Source: Chitinophagaceae bacterium (GTDB lineage: Bacteria > Bacteroidota > Bacteroidia > Chitinophagales > Chitinophagaceae). From it: 7,250 nt of DNA. Shown one piece after another: positions 6,307 through 7,250 of this stretch. The stretch's first letter is position 1. Every line of letters starts with the position of its first letter. The DNA lies in NCBI GenBank assembly GCA_016741945.1, contig JACVCQ010000115.1:1-7250 (forward strand), read 5' to 3'. Position numbers and translations under genes: made by a program. The notes under the pieces are model-generated. The model did no database searches and had not been told where the DNA came from. It saw only the letters and a list, made by a program, of their open reading frames with translations.

Positions 6307-6379
6307 ATGATCGTTGCTTTGTGTTCGATAATTGCGGGTATAAATTAAGAAGATTTATGCAGATACGCTCATCTCAGTT

Positions 6380-7189
6380 TTAAGCAGCTGTTTCAGACTG
6401 CTTCATGATATGTACAGGAATGCTTGTTGTTTGATTGGGTTCATCAGGATATTCGTCTGTTTGTAAACGAATTCTTTGTGTAATATCATTCAGTGCTGTA
6501 ATTCTTTGTACCGTGTAGGGGATCGTATCCAATCCGGATACAAACTTTAGAATATAATTATACATACCGATAATATTCCCTGCCAGCACGGTTGTACCTG
6601 CTACCTGATTGGTGATCAATAGTGACAATGCAATTACCACCATCACCATCAATTCCATCATACCAAAATTCCATGCTTCCTGATCGCTGATCCGTATTTG
6701 CCATTTACGGAGGTTATTGAAATGTTTTTGAATAGCTGTTGAATCGCCGGAAGAAATCACATTGACTTGTTTTTCTAATTCATCATTCTTTAATTGTGTC
6801 AAACGTTTCATTTTCTTCCCATAAAAATAACTGATGGTCATAACCGGCAGGAGTATGGCGAGACAAAGCAGTACAACTGAAGATTGATAAAAGAAAAGTA
6901 GGATCATTGAACCCAGGATATTATAGACTGCTTCAATGATATATACCAGATCGAATTCCAGAAAATCTACAAATTCTCTGGCAAGTGTGGAGTGAGCACT
7001 TAGTTTAGAAACTTCTTTGGGTTGTATTTTTCTGGAAAGAAAACGGGTTACAAGTGATGTATAAATGGCAGAATAAGTTCGGGTATCATACCGATGTCTA
7101 AGGGTACCAATGACCAACCAGACAAAATGTACCAATGATAATAATATCAATCCTTTGTAAGAATGTTCCATCAGATCATTGATGGACAT
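6380..7189 (-). CDS. ABC-exporter-like transmembrane protein without ATPase domain
   Basis: This is a 269-residue inner-membrane protein resembling the six-transmembrane domain of ABC exporters (ABC_membrane_3-like group), without any Walker A, signature or Walker B motif. Likely membrane segments are about 12-30, 82-100, 103-124, 175-196 and perhaps 200-220. The exporter-like part linking the second and third canonical helices is visible around YDTRTYSAIYTSLVTRF (34-50) and STLAREFVDFLEFD (67-80). A charged stretch (125-172, KKMKRLTQLKNDELEK then RKWQIRISDQEAWNFG) would be the cytosolic extension. The first ATG comes almost directly before what looks like canonical helix 2, and helix 1 is missing. 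Upstream, the same frame has TAA two codons before the ATG and another further up. The gene may therefore be 5'-truncated or a divergent form. The substrate is unknown. Confidence 0.7.
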   Translation of the reverse strand: MSINDLMEHSYKGLILLSLVHFVWLVIGTLRHRYDTRTYSAIYTSLVTRFLSRKIQPKEVSKLSAHSTLAREFVDFLEFDLVYIIEAVYNILGSMILLFFYQSSVVLLCLAILLPVMTISYFYGKKMKRLTQLKNDELEKQVNVISSGDSTAIQKHFNNLRKWQIRISDQEAWNFGMMELMVMVVIALSLLITNQVAGTTVLAGNIIGMYNYILKFVSGLDTIPYTVQRITALNDITQRIRLQTDEYPDEPNQTTSIPVHIMKQSETAA

Positions 7190-7230
7190 ACATTAAAAGA
7201 AAGGACGCAGAAAAGCTCCATTCATTTACA

Positions 7231-7250
7231 ATGAAAAAAACAGAAAGGTG
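7231..7250 (+). CDS. Possible start of a divergent gene, cut by the window edge
   Basis: ATG AAA AAA ACA GAA AGG on the plus strand would give MKKTER and runs off the window. The MKK beginning is common for genuine starts in this lineage, but only six codons are visible and there is no clear ribosome binding site. If real, it is transcribed away from the ABC-type membrane gene, with about 41 bp between their start codons. Confidence 0.2.

Overview
The window looks like a chromosomal segment of a Bacteroidota bacterium, most likely a relative of the Chitinophagaceae. The reasons are: a RecQ whose C-terminus carries the extra helix-turn-helix domain after HRDC, a secreted DUF1080-type protein, exported proteins whose signal peptides end in Ala-Gln, moderate A+T content, no convincing Shine-Dalgarno sequences, and a TAnnTTTG-type promoter element. 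The family-level placement is inference; there is no rRNA or marker phylogeny here.

Layout. Every supported complete gene lies on the minus strand. From right to left (the direction of transcription) they are: a membrane protein resembling the six-TM domain of ABC exporters but without an ATPase (6380-7189), a secreted DUF1080/3-keto-disaccharide-hydrolase-like protein (5533-6306), the DNA helicase RecQ (3099-5258), a NarL/LuxR-type response regulator (2355-3014), an outer-membrane beta-barrel protein (1478-2218) closed by a strong intrinsic terminator (1421-1457), and a small four-helix membrane protein (219-689). A possible plus-strand gene start lies at the right edge (7231). The genes are 70-270 bp apart and functionally mixed. 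RecQ is ordinary genome maintenance, the response regulator is an orphan here, and the DUF1080 and beta-barrel proteins are envelope or periplasmic. I see no evidence that they form one pathway.

The left 1.4 kb differs in character. It holds a cluster of short structured repeats: two direct copies of an ~80 bp element (64-142, 208-288), a convergent inverted pair (731-755/823-848), a divergent inverted pair of ~49 bp arms around a perfect 15-bp hairpin (1176-1346), and two copies of a 17-bp palindrome (187-203, 859-875). Several share an end of the form GTCAYYCYGA and an opposite end rich in AAGG/GGAATCTC, as if they were variants of one dispersed repeat family. One copy supplies the last ~23 codons of the small membrane protein gene. 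A further pair of palindromes sits between the DUF1080 gene and recQ.

I did not find a convincing new defence, mobile or biosynthetic system. The unusual signals are the repeat architecture on the left and the apparent loss of the first transmembrane helix of the ABC-type membrane protein on the right.
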